A DNA stretch of 64,000 bases, from contig NZ_FRCL01000003.1 in NCBI RefSeq assembly GCF_900142885.1, positions 203,091-267,090 on the forward strand, read 5' to 3'. The number at the start of each line of letters is the position of its first letter. Position 1 is the first letter of the stretch. The stretch comes from Flavobacterium xinjiangense (lineage in GTDB: Bacteria; Bacteroidota; Bacteroidia; Flavobacteriales; Flavobacteriaceae). The notes below the pieces were generated by a model. It did no database searches, had not been told where the DNA came from, and saw only the letters and a program-made list of their open reading frames with translations. Shown in pieces: positions 38,301 through 46,256 of this stretch. The position numbers and the translations under genes are program-made.

Positions 38301-38326
38301 TTAACTTTACTTAAAATTATAAAAAA

Positions 38327-38824
38327 ATGAAAAAAATATTCGCTTTAATTATAGCTTTCCTTGCAATTTCTTGCACAAATGCACAACAAAAAACAGCATT
38401 TTCAAAAGTAGCTTTATCAGAAAAATTATTATCAACTAATGATAGCCAAGTTGCTTTTAAGAATATCTTAAAAAAATATAAAGGCAAAACTTTAGTGATC
38501 GAAGTTTGGGCTTCCTGGTGTGGTGACTGTGTAAAAGCAATGCCGAAAATCAAAGATTTACAGGCTAATAATCCTGCTGTTGCTTATGTATTCATTTCAA
38601 TGGATAAAACTGCAGATAAGTGGAAAGCAGGTATTGAAAAACACGAATTAAAAGGAGAGCACTTCATGGCGAATGATCAGATGAAAGGCGTTTTTGGGAA
38701 AGCAATTGATTTAGATTGGATTCCGAGATATATCATCATTGACAAAAAAGGAAAAATCGTTTTATATCGCGCAATAGAAACTGATTTTGACAAAATAAAT
38801 GAAACTTTAAAAAAATTGAAATAA
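38327..38824 (+). CDS. TlpA-like thioredoxin-family lipoprotein
   Basis: A 165-residue envelope thioredoxin. The N-terminal signal LIIAFLAISC gives a lipoprotein with Cys16. The thioredoxin fold runs about 40-160 with active site WASWCGDCVKAMP (CGDC, an uncommon dipeptide between the cysteines), cis-Pro region DWIPRYIIID and FISMDKT. It likely reduces or isomerises disulfides in the periplasm. It is 81 bases upstream of tpiA. Confidence 0.92.
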   Translation: MKKIFALIIAFLAISCTNAQQKTAFSKVALSEKLLSTNDSQVAFKNILKKYKGKTLVIEVWASWCGDCVKAMPKIKDLQANNPAVAYVFISMDKTADKWKAGIEKHELKGEHFMANDQMKGVFGKAIDLDWIPRYIIIDKKGKIVLYRAIETDFDKINETLKKLK

Positions 38825-38905
38825 CAAATTACAATTCCGTAATTGGATTATTTCGATGATAATAAACAGCTAAAAAACTAAAACTAAATAAAAACACGAA
38901 CTAAA

Positions 38906-39658
38906 ATGAGAAAGAAGATTGTTGCAGGAAACTGGAAAATGCATAAAAATGCAGAGCAAACTGAGGATCTATTGAATGAGCTAATCGCTAAAATATCGAC
39001 AGATACAACTGCACAAGTAATTGTTGCTCCTACATTTATCAACTTGGCTTCTGCTGTTGATCATTTAGAATTTACCAATATTGATGTTGCAGCCCAAAAC
39101 ATGCATCAAGCAGAAAGTGGCGCTTTTACAGGTGAAATTTCAGCTGATATGTTACAAAATGTAGGTGTAAATACTGTAATTCTTGGACACTCAGAACGCA
39201 GAGCTATTTTTAATGAAACTGATGCCTTAATTGCTAGTAAAGTAAATACCGCTTTGGAACATGACATGACTGTTATTTTCTGTTTTGGCGAAGAGTTGAA
39301 AGATCGTCAATCTAAAAATCATTTTAATATTGTTGAAAATCAATTAAAAGATGGTTTATTCAGTATAGAAGCTTCAGATTGGGGAAATATTGTTTTGGCA
39401 TATGAACCAGTATGGGCAATAGGAACAGGTGAAACTGCTTCTCCGGAACAAGCACAAGAAATGCACGAATTCATCAGAGAAACAGTTCGCAAAGCTTTTG
39501 GAAGTGATATCGCAGAAGACGTATCAATCCTTTACGGTGGAAGTGTAAAACCTGAAAATGCAAAAGAAATTTTCTCTAAACCAGATGTTGACGGAGGTCT
39601 TATCGGTGGAGCTGCACTAAAAGCAGACGATTTCGTTGCAATCGTAAATGCGATCTAA
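38906..39658 (+). CDS. tpiA: Triosephosphate isomerase
   Basis: Interconverts dihydroxyacetone phosphate and glyceraldehyde 3-phosphate. The 250-residue TIM barrel has GNWKMHKN (catalytic Lys), LGHSERR (catalytic His), AYEPVWAIGTG (catalytic Glu and loop 6) and YGGSVKPEN (phosphate binding). Normal length. It ends at a strong terminator. Confidence 0.98.
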   Translation: MRKKIVAGNWKMHKNAEQTEDLLNELIAKISTDTTAQVIVAPTFINLASAVDHLEFTNIDVAAQNMHQAESGAFTGEISADMLQNVGVNTVILGHSERRAIFNETDALIASKVNTALEHDMTVIFCFGEELKDRQSKNHFNIVENQLKDGLFSIEASDWGNIVLAYEPVWAIGTGETASPEQAQEMHEFIRETVRKAFGSDIAEDVSILYGGSVKPENAKEIFSKPDVDGGLIGGAALKADDFVAIVNAI

Positions 39659-39675
39659 AATAAATTTATACCGTT

Positions 39676-39710
39676 AAAAAAGAGGTTTGGATTCGTTCAA
39701 ACCTCTTTTT
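39676..39710 (+). terminator. Rho-independent terminator of tpiA
   Basis: AGAGGTTTG/CAAACCTCT stem with 8-nt loop, flanked by A-run and a long T-run, 17 bases after the tpiA stop. Confidence 0.92.
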
Positions 39711-39747
39711 TTTTTGGTTTTCATTATTCATTGGAAATAGATAATAC

Positions 39748-39755
39748 TACCTTTG
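39748..39755 (+). promoter_or_regulatory. -7 box for prmA
   Basis: TACCTTTG followed by C, matching TAnnTTTG, 15 bases before the ATG at 39770. It lies between the tpiA terminator and prmA and argues against the TTG start at 39731. Confidence 0.55.
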
Positions 39756-39769
39756 CAAAAAAAATAAAC

Positions 39770-40606
39770 ATGTCAAACATATATATTGGATATCATTTCG
39801 CTATCGAGCCAAAAGAACTAGGTTCAGAAATATTAATTGCCGAATTGGGCGAGAAAGCATTTGAAAGTTTTACAGAAACCGAAACTGGTATTTCGGCTTT
39901 TGTTCAAAAGGATTTATGGGATGAAAATATTCTTGACGGTATCTTTATTTTGCAATCAGAGGAATTTAAAATCGAATATACTTTTGAAGAAATCGAACAA
40001 GTAAATTGGAATCAAGAATGGGAAAAGAATTTTGAAGCTATTGATGTGGAAGGAAACTGTCATATACGTGCACCTTTTCATCCAAAAACGGATTCCGAAT
40101 TTGATATCGTAATCGAACCAAAAATGAGTTTTGGAACCGGTCACCACGAGACTACTCACATGATGGTTCAACATTTATTAGAAATGGATGTTACGGGAAT
40201 GAAAACACTTGATATGGGTTGCGGAACAGCAATATTAGCTATTCTTGCCGAAATGAAAGGAGCACAACCTATTGATGCAATCGACATTGACAACTGGTGT
40301 TATTTGAACTCAATAGAAAATGCTGAACGCAATAAATGCAAACAGATTACAGTTTATGAAGGTGACGCAGCATTATTAAAAGACAAAAAATACGATCTGA
40401 TTATAGCCAATATCAATAGAAATATTTTATTGAACGACATGCAAAGTTATGTGGATTGTTTGAATCCAAAAGGAACCTTGCTTTTAAGCGGTTTCTATGT
40501 TGAAGACATTCCATTTATTGATGCTTCCTGCACGGAGAAAGGGTTAACTTATGTTAAAAAATTCGAAAGAAACAATTGGGTTTCATTAAAATACGTAATT
40601 TTGTAA
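39770..40606 (+). CDS. prmA: Ribosomal protein L11 methyltransferase
   Basis: SAM-dependent methylation of ribosomal protein L11. The 278-residue product has an N-terminal L11-recognition domain (IGYHFAIEPKELGSEI), the linker QVNWNQEWEKNFEA, then the class I methyltransferase core with MSFGTGHHETT, LDMGCGTAILAI (SAM-binding loop) and YDLIIANINRNILL. The start at 39770 fits the promoter; upstream frame to 39731 begins at TTG and adds atypical residues. A methyltransferase remnant follows 8 bases later. Confidence 0.95.
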   Translation: MSNIYIGYHFAIEPKELGSEILIAELGEKAFESFTETETGISAFVQKDLWDENILDGIFILQSEEFKIEYTFEEIEQVNWNQEWEKNFEAIDVEGNCHIRAPFHPKTDSEFDIVIEPKMSFGTGHHETTHMMVQHLLEMDVTGMKTLDMGCGTAILAILAEMKGAQPIDAIDIDNWCYLNSIENAERNKCKQITVYEGDAALLKDKKYDLIIANINRNILLNDMQSYVDCLNPKGTLLLSGFYVEDIPFIDASCTEKGLTYVKKFERNNWVSLKYVIL

Positions 40607-40614
40607 TATATTTT

Positions 40615-40785
40615 ATGAAAACGAACAGCAGAAATCATTGGGAATTGTTTTATGAAACAAAACAACCCAACGAAGTAAGCTGGACGCAAGAAAATTCTAA
40701 GATCTCCCTTGATTATATACGAGAAACTGATTTGTATAAATCGGTAAATCAAAACTTTGTGTTTTGTATGTTTAGAAAAAAATAG
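40615..40785 (+). pseudogene. Internally deleted class I SAM methyltransferase remnant
   Basis: A 56-codon in-frame ORF. Residues 1-38 (NHWELFYETKQPNEVSW and SKISLDYI) match the N-terminus of a class I methyltransferase family common in Flavobacteria, whose members are about 200 residues; residues 43-56 (SVNQNFVFCMFRKK) resemble that family's last strand. The whole SAM-binding core between them is missing, so it cannot be an active enzyme. An in-frame deletion of about 150 codons is inferred. Whether the short product is still made is unknown. Confidence 0.6.
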
Positions 40786-40823
40786 ATAACTGTGTTTTTA
40801 TTTAAACCCCAAATTATGTAAAA

Positions 40824-41099
40824 ATGAGTACCAAAGAAAAAGTAAGAGAAAAAGTTAGCAAAAAAGAAGTAACATCGATTAATAATGAAATCGTAGTTTA
40901 TAATGATGATGTAAATACTTTTGATCACGTAATAGATACTCTAATTCGTGTTTGCCAACACACCGCCGAACAAGCGGAACAATGCTCCTTAATAGTGCAT
41001 TATAATGGAAAATGTACCGTAAAAACTGGTTCGTACGACAAATTAAAACCACAATGCACACAATTACTCGAAGCCGGTTTGAGTGCTGAAATAGTTTAA
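40824..41099 (+). CDS. clpS: ATP-dependent Clp protease adaptor ClpS
   Basis: N-degron adaptor that delivers substrates to ClpAP-type proteases. The 91 residues show a charged N-terminus, then EIVVYNDDVNTFDHVIDTL (the N-degron pocket NDD motif), QAEQCSLIVHYNGKCTVKTG (with His and the TG turn) and a C-terminal helix. Normal length. It is followed by a hairpin terminator. Confidence 0.96.
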   Translation: MSTKEKVREKVSKKEVTSINNEIVVYNDDVNTFDHVIDTLIRVCQHTAEQAEQCSLIVHYNGKCTVKTGSYDKLKPQCTQLLEAGLSAEIV

Positions 41100-41119
41100 C
41101 AACTGTTTTAAAATTATAG

Positions 41120-41172
41120 AAAATTCCAAGTTTAAAATTCGCTACAGTAACGAAAATTAGACTTGGAATTTT
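41120..41172 (+). terminator. Terminator of clpS
   Basis: Twelve-bp perfect stem AAAATTCCAAGT with its complement around a 29-nt loop, the 3' arm ending in a T-run, 20 bases after the clpS stop. Confidence 0.7.
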
Positions 41173-41373
41173 TAGTTTTAAAATCTAATCTTAAGTAAAT
41201 ATTCTGCTTACTAAAGATGAAAAAAACTTAAAAATAGATTTCCTTTTTTCAAAATCAATATAATTCAGAAACATAACTACTTTCTTTTTTAGTTAAGAAA
41301 ATATTGACTCCTAAACAGATAGAATGGAAAAATAAAATATCTGTAATAATTCATAAAATTTCTAGTTTTATTA

Positions 41374-41381
41374 TATATTTG
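41374..41381 (+). promoter_or_regulatory. -7 box for the hydroxylase-lysoplasmalogenase pair
   Basis: TATATTTG, matching TAnnTTTG, 18 bases before the start codon. No TTG at the usual distance. Confidence 0.45.
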
Positions 41382-41399
41382 AAAAAATAATAACACCAA

Positions 41400-42665
41400 A
41401 TGGAAGAATACGGTAAAATTTTAGTTTTTGTGATGCCCATTTTTTTAATATTAATTCTATTAGAAAAACTATACGGACATTACAAGGGAGAAAATACGGC
41501 ACCCAATATGGATTCAATTTCTAGCGTAAGTTCAGGAATGGTCAATTCTGTGAAAGACGTCCTGGGCCTTAGCATAACGCTTATATCGTATGATTGGATT
41601 GCTTCAAAAATTGTCGTTTTTCATTTGGAAGCCACTATTATGGCATATATCATTGGTTTTATTGCCATTGATTTTTATGGATATTGGAGTCATCGATTGT
41701 CTCATCAAATTAATTTTTTATGGAACAAACATGCTATACATCACAGTAGCGAAGAGTTTAACTTGGCTTGTGCTTTGCGTCAGCCAGTATCTAGTTTCGT
41801 AAATCTATTTACCTTTTTATTGATTCCAGCAGCTCTTTTGGGCGTTCCATCAAAGGTTATTGCAATTACGCTTCCTATTCATTTATTTCTTCAGTTTTGG
41901 TATCATACGAAACATATTAAGAAAATTGGTTTTCTTGAAAACATATTGGTTTCCCCTTCTCATCACAGGGTTCATCATGCTATAAATCCAGAATATATGG
42001 ATAAAAACCACTCTCAGATATTTATAATTTGGGATAAGTTATTTGGAACTTTTCAAGAAGAATTAGAAACGGTTCCTCCTGTCTTTGGCATAACTAGGCC
42101 TGCTAAAACGTGGAATCCAATTCGGATTAACTTTCAACATCTGTGGTTATTGATTACAGATGCCTGGCGGGCGGAAAATTGGAAAGATAAATTTACCATT
42201 TGGTTTAAACCAACAGGTTGGCGTCCTGAAAATTTTGAAGAAAAATATCCTGTCCACAAAATTACGAATGTCTATGATTTTGAAAAATATGGAACTAACC
42301 ACTCCACAAAATTAATGATTTGGTCCATGACTCAAGCCTTAATCACCTTAATATTTATTACGTATCTCTATAATTCTATTGCTATTATTGGTTTGCCAAA
42401 TGTATTTGTATATGGCGCTTTCATCTTTATTACTGTTTATAGTTATACGGAATTGATGGACACAAGGAAGATCTCAATATTATGGGAAAGCATACGATTT
42501 ATTTTTGGGATTGGGATTATTTCATTTTTTGGTGATTGGTTTGGTATGAATCAATTATTCCCTTACGCCAATTATATCATTATCGGATATCTTACGTTAT
42601 CCTTAGTAGCCTCCGTCTACTTTGTCAGTGTAAATTTTGAAAAAGAAACAGTAGTTGTAGCATAA
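41400..42665 (+). CDS. Fatty acid hydroxylase superfamily protein, alkylglycerol-monooxygenase-like
   Basis: A 421-residue membrane di-iron enzyme. TM segments are at about 7-21, 53-63 and 78-94; the hydroxylase core has three His clusters: H98-x3-H102 (SHRLSH), H111-x2-H114-H115 (HAIHH), and H189-x2-H192-H193 (HHRVHH), with H161 and H169 as further ligands. Unlike short sterol desaturases it continues with a 200-residue C-terminal part carrying three or four membrane helices (about 308-415), as in animal AGMO (TMEM195). AGMO cleaves the ether bond of alkylglycerols; the same role is inferred here. A YhhN gene follows after 15 bases. Confidence 0.82.
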   Translation: MEEYGKILVFVMPIFLILILLEKLYGHYKGENTAPNMDSISSVSSGMVNSVKDVLGLSITLISYDWIASKIVVFHLEATIMAYIIGFIAIDFYGYWSHRLSHQINFLWNKHAIHHSSEEFNLACALRQPVSSFVNLFTFLLIPAALLGVPSKVIAITLPIHLFLQFWYHTKHIKKIGFLENILVSPSHHRVHHAINPEYMDKNHSQIFIIWDKLFGTFQEELETVPPVFGITRPAKTWNPIRINFQHLWLLITDAWRAENWKDKFTIWFKPTGWRPENFEEKYPVHKITNVYDFEKYGTNHSTKLMIWSMTQALITLIFITYLYNSIAIIGLPNVFVYGAFIFITVYSYTELMDTRKISILWESIRFIFGIGIISFFGDWFGMNQLFPYANYIIIGYLTLSLVASVYFVSVNFEKETVVVA

Positions 42666-42680
42666 TCTTAAAAACATTTC

Positions 42681-43352
42681 ATGAGAAGTACCCTATCATT
42701 CAAAGCCTATATTACAATTAGTTTCGCTTATCTTTTATTAATTATTATGGGCAGAGAAGACATATCTTGGTTTATAAAACCATTTTTGATACCTTTTCTT
42801 TTTCTTGCCGTTTATTCTTGCGGAGATTTCCCTTCTAAAAAATTCCTTTTAACAGCTTTAGTATTTTCTTGGATTGGAGATGTTGTTTTACTATTTTCTG
42901 ACAAAGGGGAAGTGTATTTTATAATTGGATTAGTTTCCTTTCTATTATCTCACATCGCTTATATTATATTGTTCAGCAAACAATTACGAATATATTCAAA
43001 TAGAAATAAGGCCATATTTTGGGTAGGCATCACTGCAATTATAGTATACCTAATGGTAATGCTTGCTATTTTATTACCAAGGCTAGGTGATCTAAAAATT
43101 CCTGTTATCGTGTATGCAATCGTTTTATCTACTATGCTTTTGTTTGCTTTTAAAGGGTATTTAAAATGGAACAGTCCCGCAAATATTTACATTTTATCAG
43201 GAGCGGTTGTTTTTGTTAGCTCTGATAGCATTTTGGCTTTAAATAAGTTTTACGAACCTCTTAAATTCAGTTCTCTACTAATTATGTCCACTTATATCAC
43301 CGCTCAATATTTAATCGTTGTTGGTATTTTAAAATTAAACAAAAAAAAATAG
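42681..43352 (+). CDS. YhhN/TMEM86-family lysoplasmalogenase-like protein (paralogue 2)
   Basis: A 223-residue membrane protein with about eight hydrophobic segments. Conserved YhhN phrases are LVFSWIGDVVLLFSD in the middle and VVFVSSDSILALNKFYEPL near the end, each with the family's Asp. Characterised homologues hydrolyse the vinyl-ether of lysoplasmalogens. It is cotranscribed with the AGMO-like hydroxylase (15-base gap), so the two may together cleave ether lipids. It shares topology and motifs with the gene at 18420-19112 but is clearly a separate paralogue. Confidence 0.82.
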   Translation: MRSTLSFKAYITISFAYLLLIIMGREDISWFIKPFLIPFLFLAVYSCGDFPSKKFLLTALVFSWIGDVVLLFSDKGEVYFIIGLVSFLLSHIAYIILFSKQLRIYSNRNKAIFWVGITAIIVYLMVMLAILLPRLGDLKIPVIVYAIVLSTMLLFAFKGYLKWNSPANIYILSGAVVFVSSDSILALNKFYEPLKFSSLLIMSTYITAQYLIVVGILKLNKKK

Positions 43353-43379
43353 CATTCTCTTTTATGAAAATGCTATTTT
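43346..43379. terminator. Bidirectional terminator between YhhN and YeeE genes
   Basis: AAAATAGCATT/AATGCTATTTT stem (43346-43356 with 43369-43379) with A-run on the left and T-run on the right; it begins within the last codons of the YhhN gene and serves convergent genes. Confidence 0.85.
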
Positions 43380-43398
43380 GAATATCGTTTTAGGATGA

Positions 43399-43812
43399 TT
43401 AATGAGGCAGTTTATCTTTGAATACTCCATATATAAAAGTTCCCAATAAAGCACCAAAAAAGATGATTAGGACACTCCAGAAACCAGCGCCAAGAAGAAT
43501 GAATATAGGCCCGGGGCACGAACCTACGAGTGCCCAACCCAGTCCGAAAAATATTCCGCCAATCCAATAACGGGTAGAACCTTTTTCTTTGTCCTGAATT
43601 TCTATTGGTTGCCCTTTTATGTCCTTTATATTGTTTCTTTTTATAAGTTGAATACCAATCACACCTGTAGCAATTGCCACAGAAATAATTCCGTACATGT
43701 GAAACGATTGAAATTGAAACATTTCATAAATTCGATACCACGAAACGGCCTCCGATTTTGTAAGTACAATTCCAAAAACAAATCCTACGAGTAAATATTT
43801 TAATACGTTCAT
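43399..43812 (-). CDS. YeeE/YedE-type transporter half (DUF6691-like)
   Basis: A 137-residue inner membrane protein with about four TM segments. The Cys-bearing signature WALVGSCPGPIFILLG near residue 95 corresponds to the second half of YeeE/YedE (TsuA-type) thiosulfate transporters, where Cys residues relay the sulfur substrate. It starts 3 bases after the companion half, so the two are coupled and likely form one two-part transporter. Substrate (thiosulfate or another sulfur compound) is inferred from the family. Confidence 0.85.
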   Translation of the reverse strand: MNVLKYLLVGFVFGIVLTKSEAVSWYRIYEMFQFQSFHMYGIISVAIATGVIGIQLIKRNNIKDIKGQPIEIQDKEKGSTRYWIGGIFFGLGWALVGSCPGPIFILLGAGFWSVLIIFFGALLGTFIYGVFKDKLPH

Positions 43813-43815
43813 ATT

Positions 43816-44373
43816 CTAAAAAATTAATGGTAATAAAAAATGAGCCATAATTAAACCCCCAATAAAAAATCCAATAACGGCTTTCAAGGATGGAAGCTGT
43901 AAATTACTCAATCCTGATATGGCATGACCTGAAGTACAGCCACCTGCATAACGGGTTCCAAATCCAATTAGAATCCCTCCTATTAGTAGAATAAGAATGC
44001 TTTTTGGAGATTGCCAAATTTGGGTTCCAAATAGTGCATCCGGCATCAGCTTTCCGTTTGGAGCATCGATTCCTAATTGTGCTAACTGGGCAATAGTTTT
44101 TGGGTTTATATCAACATTTGAAGGATCACTCATAAAATGAACCGCGATAAAACCACCCAACATTGCACCTAAAACAACCACTAAATTCCACCGTTGTGAT
44201 TTCCAGTCAAAATTAAAAAAAGAAACATATTTCCCTGCTCCTGCCATAGAACACAATGATCGCAAATTAGATGACATTCCGAATGCTTTCCCGAAATAAA
44301 TCAGACAGAGCATAATCATGCCTATTAAAAACCCAGAAACATACCAAGGCCAAGTTTGAAAAATAATATTCAT
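43816..44373 (-). CDS. YeeE/YedE-type transporter half with CTSGH motif
   Basis: A 185-residue inner membrane protein with about five TM segments and the signature YAGGCTSGHAISGLSNLQLPS (shown in outline) that carries the first conserved Cys of YeeE/YedE transporters. The start at 44373 (MNIIFQTWPWYV) fits the family; the longer open frame to 44436 adds a non-family N-terminus. Often found with rhodanese or metallo-beta-lactamase sulfur genes, but none is next to it here. Confidence 0.87.
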   Translation of the reverse strand: MNIIFQTWPWYVSGFLIGMIMLCLIYFGKAFGMSSNLRSLCSMAGAGKYVSFFNFDWKSQRWNLVVVLGAMLGGFIAVHFMSDPSNVDINPKTIAQLAQLGIDAPNGKLMPDALFGTQIWQSPKSILILLIGGILIGFGTRYAGGCTSGHAISGLSNLQLPSLKAVIGFFIGGLIMAHFLLPLIF

Positions 44374-44566
44374 ATTGTTTATTTTTTTACAAAAATAAGG
44401 ATTCTGCTTTTTAAAAATATCACAATTAAGGTACAATTCTTGTTTGAAGTAGCGAAACCGTTTGAAGTTCTGTTTATATTTGTGGTTAAATTAGTGTTTA
44501 CTATTTTTAATAGGAATAAAAAACAAAATATGCCTTGCTTCAAAGAGTAAGTAAATAAAAAAATTT

Positions 44567-45019
44567 ATGAAAAAAACTGTCGTTTTTATCGCTTTGGCAA
44601 TTGTCACTGCATCTTGTGTAAGCAGTAAATCTACTTTGAAAAATGTAGATGATAACGCCCCTGTTCTCACATTATCTCAAAACAATACTTTCATAATTAC
44701 GGAATACAGCAAGGATAAAAAATATGGTTATGATCAAGATTACCCCATCAATATTTTTTACCGAACTACTAAAGATGACTCCATTAATCAAGAACGGTTT
44801 TTAAATGCCTTATCAGGGCCAAAAGGCGAAGTAATCAGTTATACAAAATTAGAAAGCTGTTGTCCTTTCCCTACCAAAAGAACCGATTTGGGTGCTGGTT
44901 TTCTAGATGTTTATGAATTAAAATGGGACGGTCAAAAAAAACCTGTAAAACTCTATTTGAACATTTACGAAAAAGGAATTTTAATGGTGCCTGTTGGCCT
45001 TAGTTTAAAGAAAAATTAA
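44567..45019 (+). CDS. Small lipoprotein upstream of kdsA, unknown function
   Basis: A 150-residue lipoprotein with signal MKKTVVFIALAIVTASC (lipid-attachment Cys17). It contains a CC pair in LESCCPFPTKRTDLGAGFLDVYEL and YLNIYEKGILMVPVGL near the end. Homologues in Flavobacteria sit next to kdsA and, to my memory, sometimes carry the kdsA product name by transfer; nothing in this sequence resembles an aldolase. Separated from kdsA by a dispersed repeat and a promoter box. Confidence 0.8.
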   Translation: MKKTVVFIALAIVTASCVSSKSTLKNVDDNAPVLTLSQNNTFIITEYSKDKKYGYDQDYPINIFYRTTKDDSINQERFLNALSGPKGEVISYTKLESCCPFPTKRTDLGAGFLDVYELKWDGQKKPVKLYLNIYEKGILMVPVGLSLKKN

Positions 45020-45034
45020 ATTATAAACGAGTCC

Positions 45035-45113
45035 AGCCCTGATAGAAGTGAAAATCCTTTTATTTTTTTCTTTAAAAAAATAAAAGATTGTAACGGATAG
45101 CAGGAAATAGCTT
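45035..45113. repeat. Structured dispersed repeat, copy 3
   Basis: Arms AGCCCTGATAGAAGTGAAAATC and GATTGTAACGGATAGCAGGAAATAGCTTC flank a perfect 13-bp stem (45057-45069 with 45074-45086). Same outer sequence as copies at 17390 and 30057, different central hairpin. Lies 30 bases before the kdsA -7 box. Confidence 0.82.
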
Positions 45114-45142
45114 CAAAAAAATACTAAATCATATTTTCTAAT

Positions 45143-45150
45143 TACCTTTG
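45143..45150 (+). promoter_or_regulatory. -7 box for kdsA
   Basis: TACCTTTG followed by C, a perfect TAnnTTTG match, 20 bases before the kdsA start. No TTG at standard spacing. Confidence 0.5.
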
Positions 45151-45169
45151 CACTTTCAAAATAACTACT

Positions 45170-45988
45170 ATGAACATACATCATATTCCACAAATCAAAC
45201 ATACTGAAAGTGGTAACTTCTTTCTTCTTGCCGGACCTTGCGCCATTGAAGGTGAAGAAATGGCAATGCGTATTGCCGAAAAATTAATTGGTATCACTGA
45301 TAAATTAGAAATCCCTTTTGTTTTTAAAGGTTCATTTAAGAAAGCGAATCGCTCGAGAATTGACAGTTTTTCTGGAATTGGAGATGAAAAAGCATTGAAA
45401 ATTTTGGAAAAAGTATCAAAAACCTTTGGAGTTCCGACTGTAACGGATATTCACACGAATGATGATGCCGAAATGGCTGCACAATACGTTGATGTGCTTC
45501 AAATTCCAGCATTTCTTGTGCGCCAAACTGATTTAGTGGTGGCTGCTGCCAATACTGGAAGAGTGGTAAACCTGAAAAAAGGGCAGTTTATGAGTCCTGA
45601 AAGTATGAAACATGCGGTACAGAAAGTATTGGATTGTAACAATCAAAATGTAATGGTTACCGATCGTGGAACTATGTTTGGGTACCAAGATATGATTGTT
45701 GACTTTAGAGGTATCCCTACCATGCAGCAATATGCGACTACGGTTCTTGACGTAACACATTCGCTACAACAACCCAACCAAACGGCTGGAGTAACAGGCG
45801 GAAGGCCTGATATGATTGAAACTATTGCCAAAGCAGGAATCGCTGTTGGCGTTGATGGGATTTTTATAGAAACGCATTTTGATCCCGCTAATGCAAAAAG
45901 TGACGGGGCTAATATGCTGCATTTAGACTACTTTGAAAATTTAATGACCAAATTAGTGGCTATCAGAAAAACTGTAAATCAGTTTTAA
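45170..45988 (+). CDS. kdsA: 3-deoxy-8-phosphooctulonate synthase (KDO-8-P synthase)
   Basis: Condenses phosphoenolpyruvate with arabinose 5-phosphate to make KDO-8-phosphate for the lipopolysaccharide inner core. The 272-residue TIM barrel shows LLAGPCAIEG, FKGSFKKANRSRIDSFSG (outline; PEP-binding Lys/Arg), VTDIHTNDDAEMAA, LQIPAFLVRQTDL, VTDRGTMFGYQDM and GIFIETHFDPANAKSDGANM (outline). Its presence confirms a Gram-negative envelope. Ends at a terminator. Confidence 0.97.
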   Translation: MNIHHIPQIKHTESGNFFLLAGPCAIEGEEMAMRIAEKLIGITDKLEIPFVFKGSFKKANRSRIDSFSGIGDEKALKILEKVSKTFGVPTVTDIHTNDDAEMAAQYVDVLQIPAFLVRQTDLVVAAANTGRVVNLKKGQFMSPESMKHAVQKVLDCNNQNVMVTDRGTMFGYQDMIVDFRGIPTMQQYATTVLDVTHSLQQPNQTAGVTGGRPDMIETIAKAGIAVGVDGIFIETHFDPANAKSDGANMLHLDYFENLMTKLVAIRKTVNQF

Positions 45989-46041
45989 AATTTAGTTATA
46001 AAAGCACATTGAACCATTTTATGTTCAACTGAATATATGGG

Positions 46042-46070
46042 AGGCTGTCTGTAAAATGACAGCCTTTTTT
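46042..46070 (+). terminator. Rho-independent terminator of kdsA
   Basis: AGGCTGTC/GACAGCCT stem with 8-nt loop and a run of T, about 55 bases after the stop. Confidence 0.88.
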
Positions 46071-46256
46071 TGTTTAACTCATTTTTTATTTAAATGATAG
46101 CGATACGTTTTACTTAAATTATAAATTTGTTTATACCATTGCTTTATTATAAATAATTATTAGCTAAATTTGAAATTATGTTTTTTTTTCTAAAATTAAA
46201 CATTTCATAAAATTTGTATTTATCTAAAACCCAAATAAAAACAACTTTTAAATTCA

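Larger units (their letters stand above)
41100..41399. other. Gene-free spacer with terminator and promoter box
   Basis: Exactly 300 bases between clpS and the hydroxylase gene. The first quarter holds the clpS terminator and the end holds a TATATTTG box; the rest is AT-rich without coding character. Confidence 0.6.
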
